Source: Dipteronia dyeriana
Lineage: Eukaryota; Streptophyta; Magnoliopsida; Sapindales; Sapindaceae
Reading direction: 5' to 3'
Assembly: GCA_032871835.1 (NCBI GenBank)
Contig: CM065303.1
Coordinates: 23,190,001-23,254,000 of the forward strand
DNA length: 64,000 nt
The translations under genes and the position numbers were made by a program. This document shows, piece by piece, positions 34,706 to 46,122 of the stretch; position 1 is the stretch's first letter, and every line of letters begins with the position of its first letter. A model generated the notes under the pieces. It was not told the DNA's origin. It did not search any database and saw only the letters and a list, made by a program, of their open reading frames with translations.

Positions 34706-35293
34706 ATACCCCGTTAAAATATTTTTGCTAAACAAGGTTTTGTTTCTGGCAAAAGTATTTTAATTAGTTTTTCAAAATCTTCAGTGTCCGAGTAAATGTC
34801 TTGTTATAATGGCGTGTCTTAATGGTGACCTTGTAAATCCGATTTGCCCCATCACGCGGGATCTTCAATGATGGCGACGTTTTGGAATTCTAACGGCGAA
34901 AGCCTGTTCTCTTCTTGACACATGTCCTATGCCGCTTCGTTTTTCGATTCCATTTATTAGAAACGACATTCGCGTCTCCCCGTGCACCGGCTACGTCATT
35001 AAATCTTATCATAGATTTTTCTCGCCTTGAGACCCTAGGGTTTCGTGCTATCTCCCCTTTAAATTCTTCACTGAAGGGTTACGTTTGTCTCTTCTAAAAA
35101 AATTAAAAACCAGAAAATTCTTTGCCAACCCAGATTTCTTCGTTGCAAATCGCCATTTTTCCGTAGGAGATTTCCAGATTTATTCATTTCAAGGTTAGTG
35201 TTAATGAATCTGTCTTCTCGTCAACGGTTTTTTACTATCGCTTTTGAAGCGCTCGATCGTGGGGATTTCTAACTGGTTTCCTGAGTTCGAAGG

Positions 35294-38049
35294 TTGTTAG
35301 GGGAAATCCTTACGGATGAACCTCTATTTTTAGAAGTTGATGTTTTTGGGCTTCGCCCTGACATCCAATTTTCTATATCCAGTTCTTCATCTAGTTATGA
35401 ATCTGATGTTTCTATTCACAGGATACCTCTGCGAAGGATGGGAAAACATCAAAGCAGAAGTAAAGTCCATAAGCATGGCTCGGGCGGCGTTCGGATCAGG
35501 GAGCAGACTGTTAAAGAGAACGACGTTGAAGAGGCGTTCAGAGTATCTCATCTCACTTTCTCTACTGATCGCCCGAGTGTGTTTGACACTGAGTCGAATG
35601 TGGTCGGGGCGGATGAGATCGAGAAGTACCGTGCCCGATTTGATTTGGATGACTCGGTTGTTCTGGTTCCTGCTGGTGATAGAGCTGTGTGGAATCTTCC
35701 CTTAGCATAGTGGCCATCTATGGTCCATGCTCTACTGCGGCGTCACACTTCCTCTTCAGCCATTCATTGCCTGGTTTTTGACTAAAGAAGAGATCGCCCT
35801 AGCTCAACTGGCCCCGAACAGTTACAAGATTCTGATGTGCATGTGGCTCATGTACAGCCGGATGAATTTGTCGCCGCCATCCCCGAGTGAGATTATGCAT
35901 TTCTTCACGCTGAGGCAGTCTGGCAAGACAGGGACCTATTTCTTTATGTCTAATCCGTCGGACTGCTAGGTATCGACACCTCTGATGACCCCAAAAAGAG
36001 GGGGTTTGTATGGGGATTCCCTTCATCCAACAAGTTTTGGAATAACAGTTGGTTTTTTGTTGGAGGGAATCTAAGTCTTAAAGTCACCCTCTCGGCTGGG
36101 GAAACTCGGAGGGTGTTGAAAGTTCCCCGCTTCTTCTATTCTTTCTAGGTTTGGAATAAGAAGAAGCTTAATTTTAGTGACACTGAGCTGACCAGACTTG
36201 CTCAGGCAGCCGTTTGCACACTGGAGAAGAGGAGCAGGTCTTACCTTTTTAAAGAGGCGAAGATGATAGAGTTCGGCTTCTGCAACCAAATTTCGGCTTA
36301 CCGCATGCGATGTACGTGATCTTTGTAACCTATTTTTTTATTGTTTTATTTGCTTTTCGTATTCTGACGCGGTCCCTTTTCTTTTTAAGTGTACGACACC
36401 GACATCGTCTGCGATCTCCAAGCTCGCCAAGTGAAGTCGATTCTTTAGGTGAGCCGAAAAGAAGCTTCTCGTCAGAGCAATGATGGTATTGCCCCGCCTG
36501 AGTCTGATAAGAAAACTGATGTTACCTAGGAGAAAATTCCTAAATATGTCCCCGAGGACGTTGTTCAGCCGATCGCTGGGGAGACTAGTGGTCTGAGTGG
36601 CCCAACAGATACTCAGCTGCCTGATGATGGGGAGAGGCAGAGTGAGGGTCTTGAAGGACCTGCTGTACGGTCAGACACCGGTGATGGAGGTAATTCCTCT
36701 GCGGGACAAGTACCTTGAGGTCACGAGTTTTTTGTGTCTTTCCGAGATGAGGCTCAGGAAGATCCCGCAGTTTATCTCAGCTTCCACAGTTCTCGGGCTG
36801 AGAAGCGGAAGGCAGTTAGCTCTCCAACTCGCCCTCTCAAGGTCCCTCGGGTGGTCTCTTTCATCGACTCCAACGATGAAGATATTGTGGCTGACATTCC
36901 CCTAAGCATTGATGTTGGAGCATCGACATATGTGGAAACTTCGGAGCCTAACAGGGGTTCCCTTGCGTCCGCGGATGCAGAGACTTCTGAGCCGAATAGA
37001 GGTTCCCCTCCCTCCGAGGTTGAAGATCAAGAGGCTGAACCCTCGGGGGTTTGTTCATATCCTTCTCCCCAGGATATGCTGCGGGAGATGTCATCCGGTC
37101 GGGGCTTTCATCGGGGAAGACCGCTGGGGTTGTTTTCAGGATGGCTCCCTGACAGACCGTCTTCAGAACATTTTCAACAGTGCATCTTATGTAAGTTATC
37201 ATTAACTTCTTTAATTGTTTTGCTCGTTTTATTTGCTAGATTTTTAATTAAACTTCTATAGATGGTGGCCGAGTTCTCTGAGCCGGTTTAGAAGCAGCAA
37301 TATCAAGCTGATTGAATAAGACATCTCGAAGCTCAGCTGAAGGAAAGTGAGGATAGCCGTGCTCGGGTTGAACCGGCTTATGAAAAGGAGGTGGGCTCTG
37401 CCCAAGTGTTCGTCGACCACTGTTTGGCGAAGCAGGTTGAGGCCGAGGAGAAAGCTTCTTTGGTAGAAGAGAAAGCAGCTTCACTTCAAAATTTATTGTC
37501 CTCTGCCCAAGAATCAATGCTTAAGGCCAAACAGGAAGTAGAGCAGTCTAAGTCGGCGTATGAGTAGAAAATCGAAGACTTGGAACGCCAGGTTCTGACG
37601 GTCGAGTCCCTATCCAATGAGGCCAGGCTGGAACTTGAAGTGCAAGGGGTAGATCATTTCAAGAGATCCCCTGCCTACGATGCACTTCTCCTTCAGAAAT
37701 TTCAGCGAGGGTTTGTTTCAACTGGCAAGTTCTTCAAGGTTAAGAATTGGGCAACTGAGAAAGCCCGAGCCAACTGGGAGCTGTAGATCAAAAATCATGT
37801 GGATCGGTCATTGGAATCTCTTCGGACTCAGATGAAGGAGTGAAGAGCTTACTGTCGTAGCCGAGGCAAAGAGTCCCATCCTATGCATTTGGAGGTTCCA
37901 TCCGAGCACTCCCTCTCGACTTTTTACGCCAGTCAGGAATCGGTAGTGGAGGGTATGGTCTTTGATGTTAGACCGATCCCAGGAGAAGATTACAGCCAGT
38001 GCATGGACGATTCGGTCGACACGATTGCTTGGCCTTCCTCACAACCTTG
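35294..38049 (+). pseudogene. Antisense ORF of the Tat-type element (gypsy-associated 'Transposase_28'-like)
   Basis: This plus-strand frame runs opposite to gag-pol. Conserved landmarks are 'AGDRAVWNLPLA' (about 35660-35706), 'PLQPFIAWFL...LAQLAPNSYKIL' (35740-35850, another frame), and 'GFVWGFPSSNKFWNNSWFFV' (about 36002-36060). They fit the plant 'putative gypsy type transposon' domain. A TAG at 35707 sits where the family has Gly, and several more stops and frameshifts follow. Possible introns are 36310-36390 and 37192-37260 (ATGTAAGT...TATAG). The C-terminal third is Glu/Lys/Ala-rich and probably coiled coil, ending at a TGA near 38049. A likely start is the ATG at 35439 after a TTCACAG acceptor. 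The function of these extra proteins is unknown. Confidence 0.75.
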
Positions 38050-38237
38050 ATTTTTTGTAGAATTTTCATAAGTTTTGTAGAAACTAACATTCTTTGTAAT
38101 TCTTTGTTAATTCTTGTAACAATTCTTTTGTAACAATTTTTTGTAACGATTCTTTATAGAGATTGATAAAATCATGAGTTTTGCTTCTGATTTCATTTAT
38201 TCTAGGGATTCTTCTTCAACTTGACTTTATTGTTGTT

Positions 38238-38480
38238 GAGTATCTTATTAAACCAGCTGTCTGTTCGGGTAACTTTACCGAGTATCTTATTAAACCGGTT
38301 TCTTTCCCTGAATAATTTTTAACGCCAAGTATCTTATTAAACTGACTAACTTTGATGTTCGGGTAACTTCACCGAGTATCTTATAAAACCGGTTGTCACC
38401 CGAATAATTTATAATGTCAAGTATCTTATTAAACTGGCTCTTGCAATCTTTATGCCAAGTATCTTATTAAACTGGCTAGT
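38238..38480. repeat. Minisatellite of TATCTTATTAAAC-GG units, six copies
   Basis: TATCTTATTA (one copy TATCTTATAA) starts at 38241, 38283, 38330, 38377, 38422 and 38460, with intervals of 42, 47, 47, 45 and 38 bp. Intervening words (TTCGGGTAACTT, CCGAATAATTT) alternate. It lies in the untranslated region between RNase H and the antisense ORF. Confidence 0.9.
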
Positions 38481-38989
38481 ATTATTAAGCGAGTCATCTT
38501 AAACAGACAAGTAGGTTTATACTTGTATTTCATACACGGTTGCTACCCGAACATTACATCAAGGCTCACCATGATCATATATTCGAGTCCTTACGCATTA
38601 CCGAGGACGTCTCCCCAGTTTTTATGGGTAAGGGTTTGCCGAATCGTTAAGCTTTTTGAATCGCTTAACACAGCTACGCATTTTACCTGAATTTTTCCCG
38701 ATAGTGCCCCGAGCTGGTGCATCGGGTTTGCCTTTTTGCTAAGGTCAATTGACCTTGCTCGGCTGGCATGCTCCTTCGAGCTTTTCCACCCATTCGGGAA
38801 TCAATGGTCCCAAGTATTCTATTTGTATATTTTTATTATCATGCTTGTCTTCCATATGTTCTTTTGGAAATCCCGAGTTTGATACTTATCTTTTGGAAAT
38901 CCCGAGTTTGATTTTTATTTATTACTGTAAAAACAGTTTTAAATTCTACAGTTAATATCTAACTTAACTAAAATTGTCCTGACTAGAAA
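38481..38989. other. Untranslated region of the gypsy element
   Basis: Non-coding sequence where integrase would be expected in an autonomous element. No HHCC or DDE integrase motif could be read on the minus strand. Confidence 0.5.
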
Positions 38990-39480
38990 AAAGAAAAAAA
39001 AATAATTTAAGGATAGAACTACCTGTGAATCGCTGAATATCTTGACTTAATCTGCCCCGAAAGCTATGCAGACTCTAAGTCTAGTAAGTAGCGCCTCGTA
39101 TTCAGCTTGATTGTTGGTTGCTTTGAAATCAAACCTCATGGCACATTAGACATCATCTCCTTCTAGGGTGCATACTACGATCCCTGCCCCGCTGTCATGA
39201 GTGTTTGAAGAGCTATCAACATATAATTTCCATGAGAATTTGTTTCCCAACATCTTTTTTGCTTCCAGGTTTGGCTCTGTGAACTATGCTATAAAATCTG
39301 TCACTGCTTGCTCTTTGAGGGATGTCCTAGGGATGTAGTGGATATCGAATTCACTTAGCTCGATAGCCCATTTGGTCAGTCTCCCTGAAATCTCTGGCTT
39401 CTGTAGAATTTATTTTAATGGGCAGTCGGTGAGAACCTGGATTGTATGAGCCTGAAAATATGGCCTTAGCTTCCTTGCTG
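38990..39480 (-). pseudogene. Gypsy RNase H, decayed
   Basis: The minus strand reads 'LTDCPLK...KPEISGRLTKWAIELSEFDIHYIPR' (about 39430-39320), then 'WKLYVDSSSNTHDSGAGIVV' (about 39235-39175), and 'CAMRFDFKATNNQAEYEALL' (about 39145-39085), separated by stops. The usual DGSS is DSSS here. The frame degrades near 39000, and integrase does not follow. Confidence 0.85.
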
Positions 39481-39750
39481 CTGAAACCAATGCCAGTGCC
39501 ATTTTCTCTGCCTGTGAATACCTGGTCTCGGCTGGTAGAAGTGCCTTGATGGGGTAGTACACTGGCTTCTGTACTCTATCTTATGTTCTAACTATGACTG
39601 AGCTTGCTGCTAGTTCTGTAATTGATAAATACAAATGGAGTGTCTCTCCCATCTGTGGTTTTGAAAGGATGGGAGTCTGCCCTAGGTGTTCCTTGATTTT
39701 TTTTAAAAGCCTACTCACACTCTTCGTTCCATTCGAGTCCTTTTCCTTTT

Positions 39751-40764
39751 TTAATTACTTTGAAAAAGGGTGCGCATTTGTCCGTGGCCTTTGAGATGAA
39801 TCTGCCCAAGGAAGCTAAGCATCATGTTAAGCGTTGCACTTCTTTTAGTGTCCTTGGTGAAGTCATTTTCTACAGGGCCTGGATCTTCTCGGGGTTGACT
39901 TCGATTCCTTTTTGGTGAACTTGAAAACCCAGGAATCTTCCTGAGGAAACTCCGAATAAACACTTTTTCGGATTCAGCTTCATTTGGTATCTCCTCAAGC
40001 AGATCTGAAGTATGTTTGTCTGCCGTGATGCTCTTGGTCAGCATGTCATCAATGTATACTTCCATGTTCCTTCCTATTTGCCGTGTAAAGATTCTGTTGA
40101 CCAGCCTTTGATATGTTGCCCCTGTATTTTTTAATCCGAAGGGCATCACTGTGTAACAGTACAAACTCTTATCAGTTGTGAATTCTGTCTTTTCTTCGTC
40201 AGCTTTGTTCATCCGGATTTGATTATATCCCGAGTATGCGTCTATGAAATTGAGCAACGCATGGCCTGATGTAGCGTCCATCAATTAATTTATCCTCAGA
40301 AGTGGAAAACTGTCTTTCGGGCATGCCTTGTTCAAATCTGTGAAATCTACGCACATTCTCAATTGTCCATTCTTCTTTTGGATGAGGACTACATTAGCTA
40401 CCCATTGAGGATAGTTGACCTCTCTAATCGACCCTACAACGAGTAGTTTCTCTACTTCCTGTTTGATTTCTTGACTTCTTTCGAGATTGAATGATCTTCT
40501 CTTTTGTATCACCGGTTTTGCATTCGGGCCTACTGTAAGATGGTGAGATATTATTCGGGCATCTATCCCGACCATGTCTTCATGACTCCAAGTGAACACA
40601 TCCATGTATTCTTTGAGTAGATCAATGAGGCTTTGTTTGACTTTTTCTTCCAAGTTGTCCCCGATCTTGATCCTCTTATCTGGTTCATCTTCTTTCAAGA
40701 TAATTTCTTCGACCGGTTCAGTTTTGGATTCATTCAGCTCTTCCCTTGAGTCGAACTCAAACAA
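39751..40764 (-). pseudogene. Gypsy reverse transcriptase, decayed
   Basis: Frames 40764-40285 and 40284-39751 are continuous except for one stop at 40285, where the family sequence PRIDQL has become 'LRIN-stop-L'. Visible motifs are MCVDFTDLNKACPKDSFPL, DAYSGYNQI, VMPFGLKNTGATYQRLVN and the active-site VYIDDML. Beyond YIDD a frameshift moves the 'MKLNPKKCLFGVSSGRFLGF' segment into another frame. It would have made cDNA in virus-like particles. Confidence 0.93.
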
Positions 40765-40845
40765 TAGTGGCTTTTTGTTCTGACTTGGTTGTGTTATAGT
40801 GCAAACATGTTCATTCTTGTCCTTGTATACTAACAGGTTAGCTCT

Positions 40846-41349
40846 TCAGGCCATCTCTTGGGATCTCTTGACTACCCCGACCCCCTGTTCGGTCAGGAAC
40901 TTGATCATTAAGGCATAAATGGTTGTTACGGCCTTAGTTTTATTTAAGAATGGCCGACCTAACAACGCATTATACGACCAATTGTCTAAGTCTACTACCA
41001 CGAAATCGAGCAATACAGTTCTTTGACACGGTGCCACTCCGATCTTCACAGGTAGCTTTACTGTCCCGAGTGACCTGACCTCAATTCCCTCGAATCCTCT
41101 GAGTGGAGTATAGAAAGGCTGTAGATAATTTCGGTCCAACCTGAGTTGATCGTAGACAGCTACATTAAGAATGTCTACCGAGCTTCCATTGTCTATCAAG
41201 ATTCTCCTAACTTTCCGGTGACCAATCCGGGCATTGATGACTAAGGCGTCATTTGGCCGAACGTCGACCCCATGTGAGTCTGCTTCTGTGAATGTTATTG
41301 GGTCCCATCCTTCCTTTACCCTTTTCGGGTCTGGCTCCACTGAGTTCAC
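40846..41349 (-). pseudogene. Gypsy aspartic protease region
   Basis: The frame reads 'FTEADSHGVDVRPNDALVINARIG' and then 'RRILIDNGSSVDILN', the Tat-type aspartic protease where the active-site triad D-S/T-G appears as D-N-G-S-S in these elements. 'YNALLGRPFLNK' (the LGR flap-side motif) follows. The frame is open over 167 residues but is isolated by stops from gag and RT. Confidence 0.9.
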
Positions 41350-41519
41350 ATCAAAGTTATGTCTTGCTTCTACTGCTTCTCTAATTTCTTGTGTTCGCTC
41401 TCGGTTACTTCTCCCAGTGGATGGTCCGCCAACGATCGTATGTATTACTTGATTGGCCTCTGGACTGGCCTTTGGCTTCGACCAGAGTTATGATCGGCCC
41501 TGATCTCTTTCTTTGTTTC

Positions 41520-43160
41520 TGATTTCTTATCCCTTTTCAAGATTACATCTTGTAGATGTCATTCCCGAATGAGGGTTTCTATGTAATCTCTGAGCTGGTA
41601 ACACTTGGATGTCTCATGATCGGTTTCTTTATGGAATCGACAATATTTGGTTGTATCTCTCTGGGCGAACTAAGATTGTCGTTGTGGCTCTTATACCATA
41701 TTCTTTACTACCAGAATGGCCAGGATTTCCTCCTGTTTTTTCTGAAAATGGGTGTAGTTGGTGTATCTACCTCGGTATTTCTCCGTGGTCTGTTCGGTAT
41801 TACGCATGTTCCCCCCGTCCTTGCTCTTTTCGTTACCGTTTCTTTTCTGTTTCCCATTTTGGTTATACACCTTGGACTCAACGTCCTTTTCGGGTTTTCC
41901 TCCATGTATGTAACATCCCCTCGTGGCTAACTCTTCTTCTTCGGCTAGTGTATATCCTCTTGCCATGTCCATCATATCTGCATTTTTGGTTAGACAGACT
42001 CTTCTTAAGTCAAAAGACAACCGTCCATTCTGTAGGTTGTTGATGAATGTGGCAATTATTGCTTCATCGTTTGCACTGCCAATTTCTGATACCATTTGGC
42101 CGAATCTTCTCAGGTCTTTCTTCAGCGACTCATAATTCCCTTGTTTTATTTGAGAAAGGTAAACCACTGATTTTTTCCTGTGAACATTGCTCAGAAATTG
42201 CCTTGAAAAACTCCTGCTCAATTCACTGAAACTTTCAATGCTTGCTGGGGGCAATCTCCAGAACCATCTTGAGCCCATGTCTCCTAAAGTTTGTGGCAAG
42301 TTGAGGCATAGTAAGGGATCGCTATGGGCATACTGGGCCATAGCACTTTTATAGCGTCTGACATGTTCTTTTGGGTTTGTATCCTTCTTGAACTGCTTCA
42401 CGTGTTGCATCCTGAATCTTTCTGGGAATGAAGTCCGCAAGATGTCCCTAATGAACGGGCTATCAGAATCCTCGTCAGATAAATCGTTGTACCCATAACG
42501 TCTGACAAGTACGTTCATTTGACGCTTATTGTTCTCGACTTCTCAAGTTAGGCTCTAGATTACGACATCTCTGTCTCCCACCGGACTTCCCTGATGATTG
42601 AACCGCTGGGTGATTGTCATTCCTCTTTCTAGATCTACTTTGATACCGGGTTTCATATATGATTCCGTGATAACGCTTACGATGGTGCCGATCGATTTCT
42701 TCTAATGACGACTGATCCCTGTGTCGGTCATGTTTGCGGTGTCTAGCGCGGACTGTCTGATCCTGGTTCTGCTTATAGCGTGTCGTTCCTCTTCAGGTGT
42801 TTCACGTCCAGCTTGATTGATTGGGGCGGAATTCCTTCTGACTTTCGGTGCATTTAATTCTGGCCCTACTACAACCGAACGGAGCCTCGCAAGTGGGAGG
42901 TTAGGAGTTTGTGCTTCTTCTACAGCCAGTAGATCAACTCCTTCCTTTGCTGCATCTACCACCAACTGTTGCAACGCCTCTCGAAATCGTTGTGTCAGGT
43001 CTTTGCTGGTTGGAGGAACTTGTTGGATTCCTGCCAGGAATGTGGGTTGGTTCTTTATTGTTGCAGCGAGATCTCACGAGCTACTGCCAATATGGAAATT
43101 ATCTGGAGATTTTTGAACATCCTCAGAACTGCTTCTGCTTCTGCTTCTGCTACCTGTCAT
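41520..43160 (-). pseudogene. Gypsy gag, interrupted
   Basis: A likely start is the ATG at 43160 (MTGSRSRSRS), 50 bp inside the 5' LTR. Stops break the N-terminal third (for example near 43080, 42702, 42590). The capsid part, 42518-41691, is open: 'PFIRDILRTSFPERFRM...HVRRYKSAMAQYAHSDPLLCLNLPQTLGDMGSRWFWRLP' and 'IATFINNLQNGRLSFDLRR'. A nucleocapsid-like C-x2-H...H-x4-C motif, YCRFHKETDHETSKCYQL, is at about 41655-41600. This is a Tat-lineage gag. Confidence 0.88.
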
Positions 43161-43192
43161 TATCCTTAATTAAATCAGAATTTCAGCTTGCC

Positions 43193-43210
43193 CCTCATTC
43201 TATCGCCAAT
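43193..43210 (-). other. Primer binding site region of the gypsy element
   Basis: Directly inside the 5' LTR, the minus strand reads ATTGGCGATAGAATGAGG. It should be the tRNA primer site, but I could not match it to a specific tRNA. Confidence 0.5.
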
Positions 43211-44105
43211 TGTTGACGTCGATTTCTGGATGTGTGAGAAATAGCCAACAAGGATTGAATTTTAGCTGTGATTTCAAAGAGAAAGAGAATGAGAAAGTAA
43301 TCGGACATAAGTTTTTTACGTGGTAAAACTCCGATGACCGGAGAAACGTCCACGGGTAATTGAATGATCAACCTAGCCAAAATCCACTATGAAATAATAA
43401 AAATACAATTCTCGATCTCTCTTTCTTCTCTTGGTACTTTTTCTATGATTATTGTCTCTCTTTGTGTGATGAGATTATGGGTCTATTTATATATTTATAG
43501 AACCCTAATATTCTTTGTACAAGTAATAAAAGATATTTGTATTTAATTACAATTGTTTGCTTGTTCAAAGTAGTTTGTCTTCTTTCCTGTTTCAACGACT
43601 TGTATTGAGATCGAATGGGACTCTGGTAATGTAGTCCAATTAGGACTTATTTTCTTATAAGAGTGTAGTCTTTTTGAAGGAATAAAGTTGTTGCCTGATT
43701 GGGAACCTTTCCTGCTTAATATATTGTTCTTATTGGGATTCCTTTTTGATATGGATATCTTCGTGTATTTTAATGACTTTATCCGTGTGAGCTATGCGCT
43801 GGGCTTTTTATTCAGTTTTCTTCATGTTTGTCCCGAGTAAGGACAATACCCGTTGGTCCCGAGTAACGTCATTTGATCCAGAGTAGAAATGTCATTTAAC
43901 TAGTCCCGAGTGTCATTAACTGATCCCGAGTAGTATATGACGTCGATTGACCCTGAGTAGGTTTTGTTTAACATCTGCTTACTCGGGTTTTCTCTTCTTC
44001 GGTGATGTCTTGTAGGATATTTTCTGAATGTCTATTCGGATGTTCACCTGGTAATTTATATTCTTTGTTGATGACGTGTACGTACAATAAAATTCACATA
44101 TGACA
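43211..44105 (-). repeat. 5' LTR of the Tat-type gypsy element
   Basis: Same length and ends as the left LTR (TGTTGACGTC...ATATGACA). CCCGAGTA words recur at 43831-43935. Confidence 0.95.
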
Positions 44106-44110
44106 GTAAG

Positions 44111-44360
44111 AATTTATTAGATGTAAATCTAATACCAAACAAGTCATAAGGTATGTCAGAACCTATCATGATCAAATACTATAACGTGTCCTGAGTACTG
44201 GGAGAGTTCTACCTCACACTTATTGTAACATTATATATAACGTGAGGGGACTAGAAAATTTATAGTTCGATGAAGATTGTAAAGTTTCCGACCACCAATA
44301 CAAGAGATATTTGACAACTATTGATATATTCATTGCGCTCTTATGAGCCACAAAAAAATC

Positions 44361-44364
<4 letters not shown>
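44111..44364. other. Spacer right of the gypsy element
   Basis: No feature recognised. Confidence 0.5.

Positions 44365-44414
<50 letters not shown>
44365..44414. repeat. (TA)n microsatellite
   Basis: About 25 TA units. Confidence 0.95.
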
Positions 44415-44415
<1 letters not shown>

Positions 44416-45149
44416 TCCAAGTGGGTGATGATAATAAAAATGCTTGTCGTAGATCCCTCCACTGGCGGTCACAACCAATGGAATTTTTTTTCCCTTTTAT
44501 TGGTTGGGGTTGTTTTATAATTACTTATATTTATGTGTTCTTTTTATAATTTTTCTTTATGTAGATTTGTATTTATTAAGAGTTTTAAGATTAGTGTAGA
44601 ATACTTATTTTTATTTGTTAGGTAAAATGACCATTTTACTTTGATTTTCAAAGTCAACCTTTAAATCTAACGGTTGACCATTATAGAAAGAGTGTTTGTC
44701 TGTAATTAAAGGTAGGGGTAGGGGTAGAGGTAGGGGTGGGTGTGGAGGTAGGGTTGAGGGTGTGGGCTAATTTGGTCCCCATTTTATAAACCGGAGAGGT
44801 AGTGGGGGGACCTCCCCACCCCCAATTTCCCTTAAATATATATTATTTTTATTATATATATATATAAAGTTTAAACAATAAATAAAAAAAATAAAAAAAT
44901 AATATATTAATTGTGTCGAGCTAGAGATTGGTTAGATTCCAAATTTTGAATTTTAATTTTTTGATTGGGAATTGAAAATGAAAAGAAATGGGGAACTGGG
45001 GTTTGTAAGGACGATCATAAGTAATACACTAATTAATAATACAACGGTCAAAATGCATTTTAATAATTGATATTTTTCATGAAAATACATATTTCACACA
45101 ATTGTTTAGGGTAAAAATATTTAATATATTTTATTTTTATTCTACTAAA
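44415..45149. other. Spacer with G-rich GGGGTA repeat
   Basis: Positions 44711-44815 hold repeated (A/T)GGGGT(A/G)G words and a GGTAGTGGGGGGACCTCCCC segment, similar in style to the Ac-like element at 29.4 kb, but no terminal repeats were found. The rest is AT-rich. Confidence 0.45.
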
Positions 45150-45620
45150 AATGAATTGTCTCATTTCTTAACCACCCAAACAGGCCCCTTAGAGGTGTTT
45201 CTAACTTGGTCCACCAAGTCCTTCCTTCATGCTCTCAATGAGAGGATAATGTACGGGTTACTACCCTCGTACTGTGTCGTTTTTGCCCTATTTTTTGTCA
45301 ACTTTTTCAAAACGACGTCGTTCCACTTGGACCATATTTATACTCCTTCTTTCCCATGTTGACCAAGAACTAGAATTTCCAGATCCTAGTGAGAGAAAGA
45401 GTTTCCCTAGTGAGAGAAAGCACCAAGATTGCATCTTTAACTCTCCAAACCCAAAACCTATGCATAAATGACATCTTTCATGCATCAATCTTTCATGGGT
45501 CTTATTAGTTTCATGACCAGGTAAGTTACAACTACATTGAATCTTATTTATTGTTTTTCTTACTCTAGACTATGTATTTATTGAATTGTACATCTCTTTA
45601 TTCTTTAATAATAGTGTACC
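45150..45620 (+). repeat. Truncated SIRE-like LTR fragment
   Basis: From about 45300 the sequence (AAACGACGTCGTTCCACTTGG, TATA-like ATATTTATACTCC, GTGAGAGAAAG, 'CTCTCCAAACCCAAAACC', ATGGGTCTT..GGTTTCATG, GTAAGTTACAACTACATT, TTGTT(T)TTCTTACTCTAGA) parallels the solo LTR at 25280-25520. The fragment lacks both LTR ends. Confidence 0.75.
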
Positions 45621-46117
45621 TTTTAGTTATCTATAAGTTCTTTTATATATATACTCACGATTATTCAGATTATTTATATATTATATACTTGAAAAAAAAA
45701 ACTTTTTGAAATGTATAACTAAGAAGTTTTATGTTGTTTTTCACCATTTAAAACAAATCACAAATTTTCCCACCAAACAACTATTTTATCTATTTTTAAA
45801 AACAACCAAGTACTTTTACGTTTTTTGCTTTAAAAATTACTTAAAAAAAATACTACAAAACATATTACATTTTTAAAAACATCATTTTTAAAATATTATT
45901 TCCATTTAAAAAATAGTTTTAAAAAAACATCATTATAAAAAAGTCTAGAGAAACATGTGTTGTCTTAGAACAATCGTAACATACAAAATGAGTTACGAAA
46001 GGTTTTGACGCGCGTTTGCACTTTGTTGACACACCTATTTTCAATTGTGTGTTGTCTTAGAACAATGACAATGTAATAAGTGTGTTGCGGTAGTTAAAAT
46101 GTTTTGTCGTAGATAAA
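45621..46117. other. Spacer
   Basis: AT-rich, with A-runs and two TTGTCTTAGAACAAT(C/G) words at 45960 and 46053. No gene. Confidence 0.5.
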
Positions 46118-46122
46118 GGCAA

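Larger units (their letters stand above)
33811..44105 (-). mobile_element. Ty3/gypsy retrotransposon, Tat-type, 10.3 kb (TSD GTAAG)
   Basis: Two 895-bp LTRs bound the element and perfect 5-bp duplications, GTAAG at 33806-33810 and 44106-44110, flank it. Read on the minus strand the order is 5' LTR (right), gag, protease, reverse transcriptase, RNase H, minisatellite, then an antisense ORF on the plus strand, then 3' LTR (left). Such an antisense ORF between pol and 3' LTR is known from the Tat lineage. No integrase was found. The LTRs differ by about 50 positions by eye (about 5-6 percent), and all ORFs carry stops, so this copy is old and inactive. Confidence 0.93.

Noticed and set aside
44711..44815. 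Another Ac-like element based on GGGGTAGG repeats
   Set aside because: No TAGGGATG-type ends or 8-bp duplication found.
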